This document shows, piece after piece, positions 51,277 to 59,725 of a DNA stretch of 64,000 bases. Position 1 is the first letter of the stretch; every line of letters begins with the position of its first letter. The notes under the pieces are model-generated. The model saw only the letters and a list, made by a program, of their open reading frames with translations, was not told the origin of the DNA and ran no database searches. Position numbers and translations under genes: made by a program. The DNA comes from Ga0074130 sp964499485 (GTDB lineage Bacteria > Pseudomonadota > Gammaproteobacteria > Burkholderiales > Rhodocyclaceae). The DNA is taken from NCBI GenBank assembly GCA_964499485.1, contig CAZCLF010000003.1, forward strand, positions 1 through 64,000, written 5' to 3'.

Positions 51277-52314
51277 ATGGACCCCTTTACCCATGCCCTG
51301 CTGGGCGCGTGTACTGCCCAAGCTGCGCTGGGTAGCCCGGCGCGCGAATACACCGGTCGCTACACGCGCCGCCAGCTCTGGCTGGTGGGGGCGTTGGGTG
51401 GTTTGTTGCCGGATCTGGATATCCTGATTCGCAGCAGCAGTGATCCGCTCCTCGCCATCGAGTTCCACCGTCACTTCACCCATGCGCTGGCGTTTATCCC
51501 CATTGGCGGTTTGCTTGCCGCTTTGCCGTGGCTACTATTTAAGTCGCAGCGTTCGCGTTGGCCGCTGCTGTGGTTGGCTGGCATCTTGGGCTATGCCACG
51601 CATGGTGTGCTGGATGCCTGCACCAACTACGGCACGCATCTGCTCTGGCCGTTCTCGGATACCCGTACCGCTTGGCATTGGATCACGACTGTCGGCCCGC
51701 TCCTCACGCTGGGCTTGTTGGTGGGGCTAGTGATTGCCGTTAAGCGGCGCACCCGTGCGGCGGCCATCTTTGCGCTGCTGTTTGGTGTGGCCTACGTCGG
51801 TGCTGCGGCCGTGCAGCAAGAGCGGGCATTTGAGGTGCAGTCGCGTATTGCCGCCAGCCGCAACCATGCCATCGCCCGCGGCGAGATTTTCCCAACGGTG
51901 GGCAATCCCTTCATCTGGCGCTCGCTCTACGAGGCCGATGGCGTCCTCTATACCGACCGTATTCGTGTCATCGACACTGCACAGTGGAAAGCCGGCCATC
52001 AGGTACCGCTGCTGCGCGAAGCTGGGCTGGAGCCTGAGGCGCAGACCAATGAGCGTGTGCGCCGCGACTTTGCCCGCTTCAGCTACTTTTCGGCTGGCTG
52101 GGTGGCACGCGCTGTCGAAGACCCCACTATCATTGGCGATGCACGCTATTCGCTGAGCACAGAAAAGTTCGAGCCTATCTGGGGCCTGCGCTTCCATCCG
52201 CAGGCCGAACAAGCGACTGATTGGGTGGATCGCACCGCCCAGAACCGTATTCCCGCCAGCGCCCTGTGGGCCGAGATCAAGGGCGAAGCGCCGGGGTACA
52301 CTGTTTTGCAATGA
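51277..52314 (+). CDS. membrane-bound metal-dependent hydrolase (YdjM/DUF457 family)
   Basis: A 345-residue protein. Metal-binding motifs are DPFTHALLGA at the N-terminus, GGLLPDLD (about 46-53), EFHRHFTHAL (about 66-75) and GYATHGVLDACTNYGTHLLWPF in two parts, together with several transmembrane helices. The C-terminal 150 residues are soluble. The E. coli relative YdjM belongs to the LexA regulon, but no SOS box is obvious here. Substrate unknown. It follows the small secreted gene by 30 bp. Confidence 0.88.
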   Translation: MDPFTHALLGACTAQAALGSPAREYTGRYTRRQLWLVGALGGLLPDLDILIRSSSDPLLAIEFHRHFTHALAFIPIGGLLAALPWLLFKSQRSRWPLLWLAGILGYATHGVLDACTNYGTHLLWPFSDTRTAWHWITTVGPLLTLGLLVGLVIAVKRRTRAAAIFALLFGVAYVGAAAVQQERAFEVQSRIAASRNHAIARGEIFPTVGNPFIWRSLYEADGVLYTDRIRVIDTAQWKAGHQVPLLREAGLEPEAQTNERVRRDFARFSYFSAGWVARAVEDPTIIGDARYSLSTEKFEPIWGLRFHPQAEQATDWVDRTAQNRIPASALWAEIKGEAPGYTVLQ

Positions 52315-52376
52315 ATCCTTGCGGTGCCTATGCATCGCGCCAACACTGACACGTAAGAAACATAAACGAGACATCC

Positions 52377-55034
52377 ATGAAAACCGAAACGCCACAAACC
52401 ATTCACCTTAAGGACTACACGCCGCCCGCTTTTGCCGTGGATAGCGTAGATATGGATATCGACTTCCGCAGCGATTGCGCGGTGGTCACCACCATCAGCC
52501 ATATGCGTCGGCAGACAGCCGGCGCTTCGCTGGTGCTGGATGGCGAAGAGCTGCAAACCTTGAGCGTGCTGGTTAATGGCCTGCCTGTCGAGCATGTGCT
52601 CGCCGAAAATACCCTCACGCTATCCGGTCTGCCCGATGAGTTTGTGCTGCAAACCGTGGTGCGCATCGAGCCGGACAAGAACACGCGTTTGTCGGGGCTG
52701 TATCGCTCCAAGGATGGCTACTTCACCCAGTGCGAAGCGCAGGGCTTCCGCCGCATCACTTGGTTCCAAGATCGTCCAGATGTGATGGCAAAGAAGTACA
52801 CCGTCACACTGCATGCCGATAAGGAAACGCTGCCTGTGCTGCTCGCCAACGGCAATCCGGTTGGCAGTGGTGATGAGAATGGTGGTCGCCATTGGGCCAA
52901 GTGGGAAGACCCTTTCGCCAAGCCTTGCTATCTATTCGCCATCGTTGCCGCCAAGCTGGATGTGTTGAATGACACTTACACCACGATGTCTGGCCGTACC
53001 GTCAATCTCGCCATCTATGTGGAGCCGGGCAAGCTCGACCAATGCCCGCATGCCATGGAAGCGCTCAAGAAGTCCATGCATTGGGATGAGCAGGCCTTCG
53101 GGCTGGAATGCGATCTTGATTACTACATGATCGCAGCCGTCGGCGACTTCAACATGGGCGCCATGGAGAACAAGGGCCTCAACATCTTCAACACTAAGTA
53201 CGTGCTGGCGCGCCCGGATGTGGCGACCGATACTGACTACGTGAACATCGACCGCGTGGTCGCCCACGAATACTTCCATAACTGGACTGGCAACCGCGTC
53301 ACCTGCCGCGACTGGTTCCAGCTCTCGCTCAAGGAAGGCCTCACCGTCTTCCGCGACCAGAGCTTTGGTAAGGATGTGCACAACCGTAACGTCACCCACA
53401 TTCAGGAAGTGCGCACCCTACGTGCTGCGCAGTTCCCGGAAGATGCGGGCCCGATGGCGCACCCGGTGCGGCCGTCGTCGTATGTGGAGATCAACAACTT
53501 CTACACCGCCACCGTGTATGAGAAGGGCGCACAAGTTATCGCCATGATGCAAACGCTGATTGGTAAAGACACCTTCCGCAAGGGCATGGATTTGTACTTC
53601 GCCCGCCACGATGGCCAAGCCGTGACCTGCGACGATTTCTTCGCCGCGATGCGTGATGCCTCCGGTGGCGTAGGCAAGAGCCCGCTGACGCCGCAGTTCC
53701 TACGTTGGTACGAACAAGCGGGCACGCCACATGTAGCCGCCACCGGCAGCTACGATGCCGCTGCGCAACGCTATACGCTCACACTTAAGCAGTCGTGCGC
53801 GCCATCGCCGGGCCAGCCCACCAAACTGCCGTATTTGATTCCGGTTGCCATGGGTCTGGTTGGGCCGGAAGGTGCGGATCAACCGCTGACCCTGGACGGG
53901 AAAAACTATCAGACCACGCTGGTGCTTAACTTCACCGAGCCCGAGCAGACCTTTGTGTTTGAAGGCATCGACGTTAAGCCAGTGCCATCACTGCTGCGTG
54001 GCTTCTCCGCGCCCGTGGTACTCGACTTTGATTACAGCAACGAAGAGCTGACGCATCTCATGGCCTATGACAGCGATGCCTTCAATCGCTGGGAGGCCGG
54101 TCAGCGCCTGGCGGGTAAGTTGATTCTCGAAGCCACGCAAGTCATCGCCAAGGGTGGGCAGCCGCAGTGGCCGCAGTCGTATGCCGACGCCATCACCTGG
54201 ATCGTCGAGCAGGCCATGAACAAGAACCCGGCAATGGGTGCGCCTGACTGGGCCTTCGCGGCCGAGCTGCTGTCGCTGCCGGGCGAGGCCACGCTGGCTG
54301 AGCAGCTCGACGTGGTCGATCCCGATGCGCTGCACGCCGCGCGCAATGGGCTGCGCCGCTTCATCGCCGAGAGCCAACAAGTCGCGCTGGAAACGCTGAT
54401 CGTCAAGACCGCACCAACGGGTGCCTTCCAGCCGACCACGGTGGAAGCTGGCCGCCGCGCTCTACGTAATCTCTGCCTTGGCTATCTGGCCGAGCTGAAT
54501 ACAGAGGCAGTGCGTGCGCAGGCGCTGGAACAATTTAAGTCAGCCGACAACATGACCGACCAATACGCTGCGTTGGCCGTGCTGTGCATGAACAACACGC
54601 CAGAGCGCAAGCAGGCACTAGATGCTTTCCACGCGCAGTGGCAACACGAAGCGCTGGTGATCGACAAATGGCTGATGGTGCAGGCACAAAGCCGCCTGCC
54701 CAATGCGCTGAGCGAAGTGCAGGCGCTGATTCAACATCCAAGTTTCGACATCCGCAACCCTAACAAGGTGTATTCGCTGATCCGTGGCTTCGGCGCTAAC
54801 CACGTACGCTTCCATGCGGCCGATGGCTCCGGCTACCGCTTCCTCGCCGAACAGATGCTCATCCTCGACGCCATCAACCCACAAGTCGCCTCACGCATCG
54901 CCCGCTGCTTCGACCGCTGGCGCAAGTTCGACGCGGGTCGCCAACAACACGCTATGGCTGCGCTGGAAAAGGTGCGTAAGCACGAAGGTCTGTCGCGCGA
55001 TGTATTTGAGATTGTGGACCGGGCGTTGAACTGA
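52377..55034 (+). CDS. pepN: aminopeptidase N
   Basis: An 885-residue M1 zinc aminopeptidase. The exopeptidase motif GAMEN is at residues 261-265, the zinc site HEYFH at 297-301 and the third ligand E320 in LSLKEGLTVF; these positions equal those of E. coli PepN. The central beta domain and the C-terminal helical DUF3458 domain (DNMTDQYAALAVLCMNNTPE) are complete. It trims N-terminal residues from peptides in the cytosol. It starts 62 bp after the DUF457 gene. Confidence 0.97.
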   Translation: MKTETPQTIHLKDYTPPAFAVDSVDMDIDFRSDCAVVTTISHMRRQTAGASLVLDGEELQTLSVLVNGLPVEHVLAENTLTLSGLPDEFVLQTVVRIEPDKNTRLSGLYRSKDGYFTQCEAQGFRRITWFQDRPDVMAKKYTVTLHADKETLPVLLANGNPVGSGDENGGRHWAKWEDPFAKPCYLFAIVAAKLDVLNDTYTTMSGRTVNLAIYVEPGKLDQCPHAMEALKKSMHWDEQAFGLECDLDYYMIAAVGDFNMGAMENKGLNIFNTKYVLARPDVATDTDYVNIDRVVAHEYFHNWTGNRVTCRDWFQLSLKEGLTVFRDQSFGKDVHNRNVTHIQEVRTLRAAQFPEDAGPMAHPVRPSSYVEINNFYTATVYEKGAQVIAMMQTLIGKDTFRKGMDLYFARHDGQAVTCDDFFAAMRDASGGVGKSPLTPQFLRWYEQAGTPHVAATGSYDAAAQRYTLTLKQSCAPSPGQPTKLPYLIPVAMGLVGPEGADQPLTLDGKNYQTTLVLNFTEPEQTFVFEGIDVKPVPSLLRGFSAPVVLDFDYSNEELTHLMAYDSDAFNRWEAGQRLAGKLILEATQVIAKGGQPQWPQSYADAITWIVEQAMNKNPAMGAPDWAFAAELLSLPGEATLAEQLDVVDPDALHAARNGLRRFIAESQQVALETLIVKTAPTGAFQPTTVEAGRRALRNLCLGYLAELNTEAVRAQALEQFKSADNMTDQYAALAVLCMNNTPERKQALDAFHAQWQHEALVIDKWLMVQAQSRLPNALSEVQALIQHPSFDIRNPNKVYSLIRGFGANHVRFHAADGSGYRFLAEQMLILDAINPQVASRIARCFDRWRKFDAGRQQHAMAALEKVRKHEGLSRDVFEIVDRALN

Positions 55035-55058
55035 TCGTCTCAAGGGGAGCTTGTACTA

Positions 55059-55679
55059 ATGAAATATCCTCTGCTTGTTGTTTTATTGGGCGTCTTTGCT
55101 TGTGGCGCTGAATGGTTGCTTCACAAGCATGATGAGGCTTTTGTTCAAACTGTGGACTTGCCGATGCAAGGGACCGCGGGTGGCGAGTTTCATGCGAAAT
55201 ATGACGCACGATATAAAGTGGTCGTAGCATTTAAAAAGTCAGACCAGCTAGAAAAAGCGCGTGCAAGCACTATCGGTGGAGATGCCTATGAGAGCAGTGC
55301 AAAACTGGGGCAGTCATTGCTGCAAGAGATCGACCTAAAAATAGATGGAGCGGAGAATATAGAGAAGGCATTTTCAATTTTTGGAGGTGCCCCTGGATAT
55401 GTACGTACGGACCTTCAGTGGGAGCCGCATGCTTCTTATCAGTTGGCAACGTTTGATGCTATTGAAGGTAAGAGGTACAAGTTAGCGTTGTCTCAGAATA
55501 AATCAGGTAGTCCAACTCCTGCTTACATTATGATTCGCATGATTGAGCCTCCAACATCATCTGCTGGTCTGCTTGTTATTGTTTTTGGCGCTGTGATATT
55601 TCTTACCTCCTTCCTTTTCAAGTCGCTTCAACTAGGGATTCGACACCTCTCGAACAGGATTGGGCATACTCAGCGTTGA
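55059..55679 (+). CDS. hypothetical membrane-anchored protein
   Basis: A 206-residue protein with an N-terminal signal or anchor (YPLLVVLLGVFACGAEWLL) and a C-terminal transmembrane helix (about 168-188; GLLVIVFGAVIFLTSFLF). The segment between is soluble, extracytoplasmic if the topology is as drawn. I recognise no family. Its base composition and codons (many AT-ending) are unlike those of pepN upstream, a sign of transfer. It ends at the hairpin at 55711-55744. Confidence 0.6.
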   Translation: MKYPLLVVLLGVFACGAEWLLHKHDEAFVQTVDLPMQGTAGGEFHAKYDARYKVVVAFKKSDQLEKARASTIGGDAYESSAKLGQSLLQEIDLKIDGAENIEKAFSIFGGAPGYVRTDLQWEPHASYQLATFDAIEGKRYKLALSQNKSGSPTPAYIMIRMIEPPTSSAGLLVIVFGAVIFLTSFLFKSLQLGIRHLSNRIGHTQR

Positions 55680-55710
55680 GCCCATGGAGCCATTGAATCT
55701 TTCAGACAGT

Positions 55711-55744
55711 AAAAAAGCCCCGGCATGCCGGGGCTTTTTCTTTG
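55711..55744. terminator. bidirectional Rho-independent terminator
   Basis: AAAAAAGCCCCGGC, central AT and GCCGGGGCTTTTTC form a strong stem with A-run and T-run. It serves the rightward hypothetical gene and, on the other strand, stands just downstream of the leuA-like remnant stop (55766), as if it were that gene's original terminator. Confidence 0.93.
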
Positions 55745-55765
55745 GAGCAATGGCGACCGATTACA

Positions 55766-55912
55766 TCAAGCCGCCTTGCTGCTCGCCGCCTGTACCGCCA
55801 CACGATTGGTGCTGCTGATCAGTGCCTTGAGTGAGGCGGTGACGATGTTGGCATTAATACCGGCGCCGTAGCATTCGCAGCTGCCGCCAGCGGTATGAGG
55901 GGCTGAGCTAAA
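55766..55912 (-). pseudogene. leuA-like 3' remnant (2-isopropylmalate synthase C-terminus)
   Basis: On the minus strand an open frame of 48 codons without a start ends with TGA at 55766-55768. It encodes CECYGAGINANIVTASLKAL followed by ISSTNRVAVQAA, which resembles the last part of the LeuA dimerisation/allosteric domain of 2-isopropylmalate synthases. A stop (TAA at 55913-55915) closes the frame upstream, right where the ttdB region begins. The call rests on motif recall; there is no alignment. Confidence 0.55.
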
Positions 55913-55951
55913 TTAAGCTTTCTTCTAACCCGCATGACCGCTAGCTAGGTC

Positions 55952-56560
55952 TTACTTGATAAAACGTATCTGCTGATTGATGCGTTCGAGAATCGGCTTC
56001 TTCTTTTCGTTGAACGTTTTTTTGTTCTCCTCAATCAGATTGCGGCCTTTTGTATCGATTGAGATGATCAGCGGGCCGAACATCTTGACCTTGTTGACCC
56101 ACAGCGTTTCAGGCATGCCAAGGTCTTTCCATTCTGCGCCTTCGATCTTCTCGACTTGAGTCGCAGCGAGCACGGCGCAGCCACCGGGGAAAATAGCGTG
56201 GACGGCTTTGTTCTCTACACAGCCTTCTTGCGTTTCGGCCCCCATGCCACCTTTACCGACGATGAGCTTTACGCCGGTTTGTCGAATAAATTCCTTTTCG
56301 AACTTCTCCATGCGCATGCTGGTGGTGGGGCCAATGGAAACCATTTCGTAGTCGCCATCTTCTTTTTGGCGGACGATGGGGCCCGCATGAAAGATAGCGC
56401 CGCCCTTGATATCGACAGGGAGTTGACGGCCTAATTCGATGAGCCGGCGGTGTGCCACATCGCGGCAGGTGACCAAGGTGCCGGTGAGATAAACCACATC
56501 ACCGACATTCAGTGCTTCGAGGTCTTCATCACGAATGGGCGTGGTGAGTATTTTTTTCAT
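55952..56560 (-). CDS. ttdB: L(+)-tartrate dehydratase beta subunit (class I fumarase C-terminal-type)
   Basis: A 202-residue subunit homologous to the C-terminal part of class I fumarases. The sequence runs KKILTTPIRDEDLEALNVGD, then YLTGTLVTCRDVAHRRLIEL and later VGPTTSMRME-like IGPTTSMRMEKFEKEFI and GKGGMGAETQEGC, all very close to E. coli TtdB. With TtdA it removes water from L-tartrate to give oxaloacetate. Its ATG overlaps the ttdA stop by 4 bp. A two-subunit fumarase remains possible, but similarity and the divergent ttdR-like gene favour tartrate. Confidence 0.87.
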   Translation of the reverse strand: MKKILTTPIRDEDLEALNVGDVVYLTGTLVTCRDVAHRRLIELGRQLPVDIKGGAIFHAGPIVRQKEDGDYEMVSIGPTTSMRMEKFEKEFIRQTGVKLIVGKGGMGAETQEGCVENKAVHAIFPGGCAVLAATQVEKIEGAEWKDLGMPETLWVNKVKMFGPLIISIDTKGRNLIEENKKTFNEKKKPILERINQQIRFIK

Positions 56561-57456
56561 GCGCTGAATCCCTGATGAGACATGACTTCGTAGGTGAGGT
56601 CGGCGTTGATCTTGATCTTGCCGCGACGATGCGCCCAGCAGCCGGTAGAGATCGCCACGCCAATGGTGGAGGGGTGGCGTGCGGAAGATTCGATGTTCAC
56701 CCCCATAACGCTGGCGTTGCCCGTCAGCCCTTGTGGGCCAAGGCCAAGCTCATTCAGCCCTTCGGTCAGTAGCTCCTCCATGAGTGCGGCATTGTCATTG
56801 GGGTGACGGCTATTCACCGGGCGCAGGATGGCTTTTTTAGAGAGCCGTGCCGCTGTTTCTGCCGACGTGGACACGCCAACCCCCACCAGCAACGGTGGGC
56901 AGGCATTGACGCCCCGTGAGGTAATCACATCGAACACAAACTCTGCCACCCCTTCATAGCCTTGGCCGGGCATGAGCACCTTGGATGCGCCGGGCAGGGT
57001 GCAGCCACCGCCCGCCATGTAGACGTCGATGATGACGCTATCGCTGTTAGGCACGATCTCCCAATCCAGCCATGGAATCCGTGAGCCGGTATTGGTGCCG
57101 GTGTTTTTTTCTTCAAAGGTTTCGACCGCGTTGTGACGCAAGGGGCCGTCACGCGTGGCGGCCAGCGTTGCTTCGCGGAGGATTTCTTCCAGCTCGCCGA
57201 GTAGCGGGAACTGCGCGCCAGCTGTCAGAAAATACTGGATGACGCCGGTGTCCTGACAGCTGGGGCGATCCAGCTTGTCGGCAGCTTCCTGATTCTGCCG
57301 CATCGACTCGTACACTTCCTTGGCCAGAAAGTTCACTTCCTTGGTGCGCAATTCGCCGAGTTTTTCCGTCACATCGGTAGGCAGGCGTTTGCCAATGTAG
57401 GAGGTGAATTTCGCCATCAAGTCGGTCAGATCGGCGATGGCTTGGTTTTTTTCCAT
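56557..57456 (-). CDS. ttdA: L(+)-tartrate dehydratase alpha subunit
   Basis: A 299-residue subunit with the [4Fe-4S] cysteines C67 (RPSCQDTG), C186 (NACPPLLVGVGV) and C273 (STGCWAHRRG), the layout of TtdA and the N-terminal half of class I fumarases. The stretches APLRHNAVE-like GPLRHNAVETFEEKNTGTN and SRHPNDNAALMEELLTEGLN match E. coli TtdA closely. AGGAG stands 6 bp before the ATG at 57456; a TTG just before it (57459) is less likely. It follows the Bug receptor gene by 24 bp. Confidence 0.9.
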   Translation of the reverse strand: MEKNQAIADLTDLMAKFTSYIGKRLPTDVTEKLGELRTKEVNFLAKEVYESMRQNQEAADKLDRPSCQDTGVIQYFLTAGAQFPLLGELEEILREATLAATRDGPLRHNAVETFEEKNTGTNTGSRIPWLDWEIVPNSDSVIIDVYMAGGGCTLPGASKVLMPGQGYEGVAEFVFDVITSRGVNACPPLLVGVGVSTSAETAARLSKKAILRPVNSRHPNDNAALMEELLTEGLNELGLGPQGLTGNASVMGVNIESSARHPSTIGVAISTGCWAHRRGKIKINADLTYEVMSHQGFSA

Positions 57457-57480
57457 CAAATGCTCCTGTTGGGGGACTGC

Positions 57481-58461
57481 TCACTCGATCGTGATGTTCG
57501 ATGTCTTCACGATCTCAGCGTACTTCTGGGTTTCTTCTTTGATCTGTTTGGCCATGTCTTCCGGTTTGTTGCCAATGGGTTCGGCACCGATTTCAGCCAT
57601 TTTTTTCTGGAAGTCTTCAGCGTTGAGGATTTTCACCACTTCGGTATTGAGCTTCTTGATGATGGCGGGTGGTGTGGCTGCCGGGGCAAGCAGTCCAAAC
57701 CAAGTGCCCATTTCAATGCCCTTGATGCCGGCTTCCTTCATGGTTGGCACATCGGGGAGCGCGGATGAACGCTTGCTGGTGGTCACCGCAAGTGGCCGCA
57801 ACTTGCCTTCCTTGATAAACGGCAACACAGGCGTCACCGTGTCAAAAGACATTTGAATTTGTCCGCCGAGCAGATCGGTGGTTAGCGGGCCGCTGCCTTT
57901 GTAGGGGACATGCAGCAGTTTGGTTTCAGTGGCGATCTGGAACTGCGAGCCAATGAGGTGTTGAGCCGTGCCCGCCCCATTGGAGCCATATGCAATACCT
58001 TCCGGGTTGGATTTGGCGGCGATGATCAGATCTCTTGTGTTCTTGTAAGGGGCTGAGGCATTCACCACGAGAACGTTCGGCACAACCGCCACTGTTGTGA
58101 TGGGGGCGAAGCTCTTTTCAAAGCTGTAGGGCAGAGTTTTGTAGACGCTGGTGGCGATGGTGTGATGCACTGCCCCCATGAGCAGGGTATAGCCGTCCGG
58201 CTTGGCCTTTGCGACCTGGCCTGCGCCAATGGTGGCGCCAGCGCCCGGACGGTTGTCTACAAGGACGGTCTGACCCAGATTGGTTTGTAATTTTTGAGCG
58301 AGATTTCTGGCTAAGACATCGGTCGTGCCGCCGGGAGGGAAGGGCACGACGATCGTAATGACTTTATTCGGGTAGTCATTGGCATGTGCAGCGATTGCAC
58401 AGCTGGTCAGTAAACCAGCGAAGAGCATGCGGGCAGAACGCCCCAGTGACAGCGCCATCAT
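57481..58461 (-). CDS. Bug family tripartite tricarboxylate transporter substrate-binding protein
   Basis: A 326-residue periplasmic receptor of the Bug/TctC family. After the signal peptide (LFAGLLTSCAIAAHA) come the family motifs ITIVVPFPPGGTTDVLARNL and VDNRPGAGATIGAGQVAKA and, later, LPDVPTMKEAGIKG. Bug proteins bind carboxylates such as tartrate, citrate or tricarballylate. Being first in the operon with ttdA-ttdB suggests a tartrate-like ligand. No TctA/TctB membrane proteins are nearby. GGAGGAG stands before the start; a second ATG follows directly (58458). Confidence 0.88.
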   Translation of the reverse strand: MMALSLGRSARMLFAGLLTSCAIAAHANDYPNKVITIVVPFPPGGTTDVLARNLAQKLQTNLGQTVLVDNRPGAGATIGAGQVAKAKPDGYTLLMGAVHHTIATSVYKTLPYSFEKSFAPITTVAVVPNVLVVNASAPYKNTRDLIIAAKSNPEGIAYGSNGAGTAQHLIGSQFQIATETKLLHVPYKGSGPLTTDLLGGQIQMSFDTVTPVLPFIKEGKLRPLAVTTSKRSSALPDVPTMKEAGIKGIEMGTWFGLLAPAATPPAIIKKLNTEVVKILNAEDFQKKMAEIGAEPIGNKPEDMAKQIKEETQKYAEIVKTSNITIE

Positions 58462-58550
58462 TGATCTCCTCCGTTATTTTCGTTGAGCAGGAAACTGCTG
58501 AACGCACTATATGTGTAACTTTTAATTGATAATGATGACGTTAGTTATAG

Positions 58551-58578
58551 TTTGATTAACTTAAAGTTAACAATCAAA
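58551..58578. promoter_or_regulatory. nested inverted-repeat operator in the ttdR/Bug intergenic region
   Basis: TTTGATT (58551-58557) and AATCAAA (58572-58578) are exact inverted copies. Inside them is a second exact dyad, TTAACTT-A-AAGTTAA (58556-58570). It ends 2 bp before the ATG of the LysR-type gene, where no ribosome site is visible. This is the likely autoregulatory binding site of that regulator; binding is inferred from position and symmetry. Confidence 0.6.
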
Positions 58579-58580
58579 TC

Positions 58581-59507
58581 ATGTCAATTACGGTTAATCC
58601 CGCTGATTTATCCTTCTTCGCCACGCTCATTTCGGCCGGCAGCCTTGGCGCAACCTCGCGTGAGCTGGGTATTACGCCTGCTGCGGTGAGTAAGCGGCTA
58701 GGCATGATTGAGCAGCGCCTGAATATGACCCTGGTCAATCGCACTACGCGGCGGATGAGCCTGACACCTGAAGGTGAAATTTATCTCGACTATGCACGCA
58801 GGATTTTGGGCGAGATTGACGATATGGAGCATGTGCTCGCCGGCGCGGCCTCGACGCCCAGCGGGTTGTTACGAATCAACGCCACTTTAGGGTTTGGACG
58901 GGCGCATGTAGCGCCGTTGCTATCGGAGTTTGTGAAGCGTTATCCGCGCGTCGAGGCCCAGCTACAACTATCGGTGAATCCACCCTCAGGGATGGATGAT
59001 GCCTATGACATCTGCTTCCGCTTCGGTTTGCCACCTGAGTCGCGGTCCATTGCGCGCTTTATCGCCAAGAACCGGCGCATTCTGTGCGCGTCGCCAAGCT
59101 ATTTGAAGCAGCATGGGGAGCCCAAATCGCCCGAGGAGCTGGCCGGCCACAATTGCATTGGTATTCGTCAAGGGGACGAAGCGTATGGCATCTGGCGCTT
59201 TACCGAGGCCAAGCAGAAATCCGCACCTGCGGTGTCTGTGCAAATTCGCGGCAACTTGACGAGCAACGATGGCGAGATTGCCGTCAATTGGGCGCTCGAT
59301 GGGCAGGGGGTGGTGATGCGTTCTGAGTGGGATGTTGCGCGTCATTTGCAGACGGGCGCGCTTGTACAAATCTTGCCTGGCTTTGCGACAGCAGATGCCG
59401 ATATCTATGCGGTGTATCCGGAGCGCCATAAAAGCTCACTACGCGTCCGTGCGTTGATTGAGCATGTCCAAAGCGGGCTCGCGAAAAAGTTCGTCAGCCG
59501 TGCTTGA
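58581..59507 (+). CDS. ttdR: LysR family transcriptional regulator (TtdR-like)
   Basis: A 308-residue LysR-type regulator. The winged helix-turn-helix is at residues about 8-65 (GATSRELGITPAAVSKRLGM). The effector domain has RINATLGFGRAHVAPLLSEF and NKR-like AKNRRILCASPSYLKQ and GVVMRSEWDV, closely recalling E. coli TtdR, the tartrate-sensing activator of ttdABT. It is divergent from the Bug-ttdA-ttdB operon with 119 bp between. No Shine-Dalgarno is seen before the ATG; the operator occupies that place. Confidence 0.85.
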   Translation: MSITVNPADLSFFATLISAGSLGATSRELGITPAAVSKRLGMIEQRLNMTLVNRTTRRMSLTPEGEIYLDYARRILGEIDDMEHVLAGAASTPSGLLRINATLGFGRAHVAPLLSEFVKRYPRVEAQLQLSVNPPSGMDDAYDICFRFGLPPESRSIARFIAKNRRILCASPSYLKQHGEPKSPEELAGHNCIGIRQGDEAYGIWRFTEAKQKSAPAVSVQIRGNLTSNDGEIAVNWALDGQGVVMRSEWDVARHLQTGALVQILPGFATADADIYAVYPERHKSSLRVRALIEHVQSGLAKKFVSRA

Positions 59508-59658
59508 ACGTTAGCCTCCGATAGCCCAGCCGGGAGGGCCAGCGATGATTCGCCCCGGTACAAGAGAATCGCCGGCCTTTGTTCGACTTCCTATGAAACC
59601 ATCCTTGCTTGTGGGGCAACAGTGTCGTCTGGCTGTGTTTGATGTGTCGTTTTTGTTG

Positions 59659-59677
59659 TATGATGATAATCATTCTC
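59659..59677. promoter_or_regulatory. Fur box upstream of fecI-like gene
   Basis: The 19-bp sequence TATGATGATAATCATTCTC matches the Fur consensus GATAATGATAATCATTATC at 16 of 19 positions, with the inner 12 bp exact. It is 49 bp before the sigma-factor ATG, so iron with Fur would repress the operon. Confidence 0.85.
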
Positions 59678-59725
59678 ATTAAAGGCTTGCTTGTAGTGCA
59701 AGCCTCGGCACGAAGATCACGGCTC

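Noticed and set aside
55913..55951. Direct repeats or integrase scar at the leuA/ttdB junction
   Set aside because: I found no matching direct repeat at the other end of the cluster (after 59507) and no integrase gene, so the mechanism stays open.
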